Source of the DNA: Chthoniobacteraceae bacterium
GTDB lineage: Bacteria > Verrucomicrobiota > Verrucomicrobiia > Chthoniobacterales > Chthoniobacteraceae
Direction: 5' to 3'
Length of the DNA stretch: 35,196 nucleotides
Assembly: GCA_947448395.1 (NCBI GenBank)
Contig: CANFNA010000013.1
Coordinates: forward strand, 1-35,196
The notes below the pieces were generated by a model. The model was not told where the DNA came from and did not search any database. It saw nothing but the letters and a program-made list of their open reading frames with translations. Made by a program: the position numbers and the translations under genes. Below, one piece after another: positions 35,037 to 35,196 of this stretch; the first letter of the stretch is position 1; each line of letters begins with the position of its first letter.

Positions 35037-35196
35037 ATGCACACAGCGCAATCTATCCTTGTCACTGGGGGCACCGGTTCCTTCGGCCACTGCTGCGTTT
35101 CTCGCCTCCTCGGCGAGCCGAATGTCAGGAGAGTGGTCATCTACTCCAGAGACGAACTGAAGCAGTACGAGATGTCCCAAAAGTTCCCGGACAAAC
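35037..35196 (+). CDS. pseB: PseB-like UDP-N-acetylglucosamine 4,6-dehydratase, N-terminal part (runs off window)
   Basis: The frame starts at ATG 35037 and is still open at the last base (53 full codons). It reads ILVTGGTGSFGHCCVSRLL, the NADP-binding Rossmann motif, then VVIYSRDELKQYEMSQKF, which is nearly diagnostic of the PseB/FlaA1 family of inverting UDP-GlcNAc 4,6-dehydratases. PseB performs the first step of pseudaminic acid synthesis; related enzymes feed UDP-L-FucNAc-type sugars in capsule loci, and the fragment cannot decide between them. A Lys is more usual than His-Cys-Cys after SFG. The 191-bp gap upstream holds no gene or clear promoter that I can see. It extends the glycan region to the right. 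Confidence 0.8.
   Translation, partial: MHTAQSILVTGGTGSFGHCCVSRLLGEPNVRRVVIYSRDELKQYEMSQKFPDK

Noticed and set aside
1-35196. CRISPR arrays, insertion sequences, rRNA genes, phage genes
   Set aside because: No regularly spaced repeats, transposases, rRNA segments or phage structural genes were seen.

Overview
The window looks like a Verrucomicrobiota-type chromosome, probably from the Opitutae or Verrucomicrobiae. This is an inference from protein style, not a marker gene. The signs are a secreted beta-sandwich protein with the G-x-Y-x-G-L-L module, a sensor protein with galactose-binding-like domains, a triple-tyrosine (Y_Y_Y) two-component sensor, a very high density of SGNH and AlgX-like proteins, and weak Shine-Dalgarno signals. 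GC content is moderate to high. It appears lower, by eye, in the surface-glycan genes after about 29.5 kb.

Layout. (1) 1-9.2 kb is mixed housekeeping and accessory: the end of a secreted beta-sandwich protein, an MFS transporter, an AEC permease, a chemoreceptor, the FabV enoyl reductase, a HAD phosphatase and a membrane-anchored two-domain galactose-binding-like protein that looks like a histidine kinase sensor without its kinase. (2) 9.4-11.5 kb holds an M3 oligopeptidase. (3) 11.5-18.4 kb is a divergent polysaccharide O-acetylation locus. An AlgI-like MBOAT and a membrane AlgJ-like SGNH protein run rightward. An AlgX-like protein and two paralogous secreted SGNH proteins run leftward. (4) 18.4-21.4 kb holds an AlkB-type dioxygenase, then a sensor kinase with a degraded ATPase site that overlaps a response regulator by 4 bp. 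(5) 21.5-27.5 kb holds an M24 aminopeptidase, another SGNH hydrolase, a flavin-dependent halogenase-like enzyme co-transcribed with a CPA2 antiporter, a divergent LysR regulator with an operator-like dyad, and tRNA-Tyr(GTA). (6) 27.6-35.2 kb is a surface-glycan accessory region: a decayed sugar-nucleotide epimerase, a GT4 glycosyltransferase, an acyltransferase-3 fused to an AlgX/AlgJ-like SGNH domain, an FkbM methyltransferase, a frameshifted second acyltransferase-3/SGNH gene, and the first 53 codons of a PseB-type UDP-GlcNAc 4,6-dehydratase.

The unifying theme is modification of extracellular sugars by acyl groups. Seven proteins in 35 kb carry an SGNH or AlgX-type catalytic domain, in four architectures: secreted alone, with an extra C-terminal beta domain, membrane-anchored next to an MBOAT, and fused to acyltransferase-3. 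The most unusual items are the AT3-AlgX fusion, the C-terminal domain shared by two otherwise different proteins of the acetylation locus, and the pseudo-kinase/response-regulator pair downstream. No CRISPR array, insertion sequence or rRNA gene was seen.
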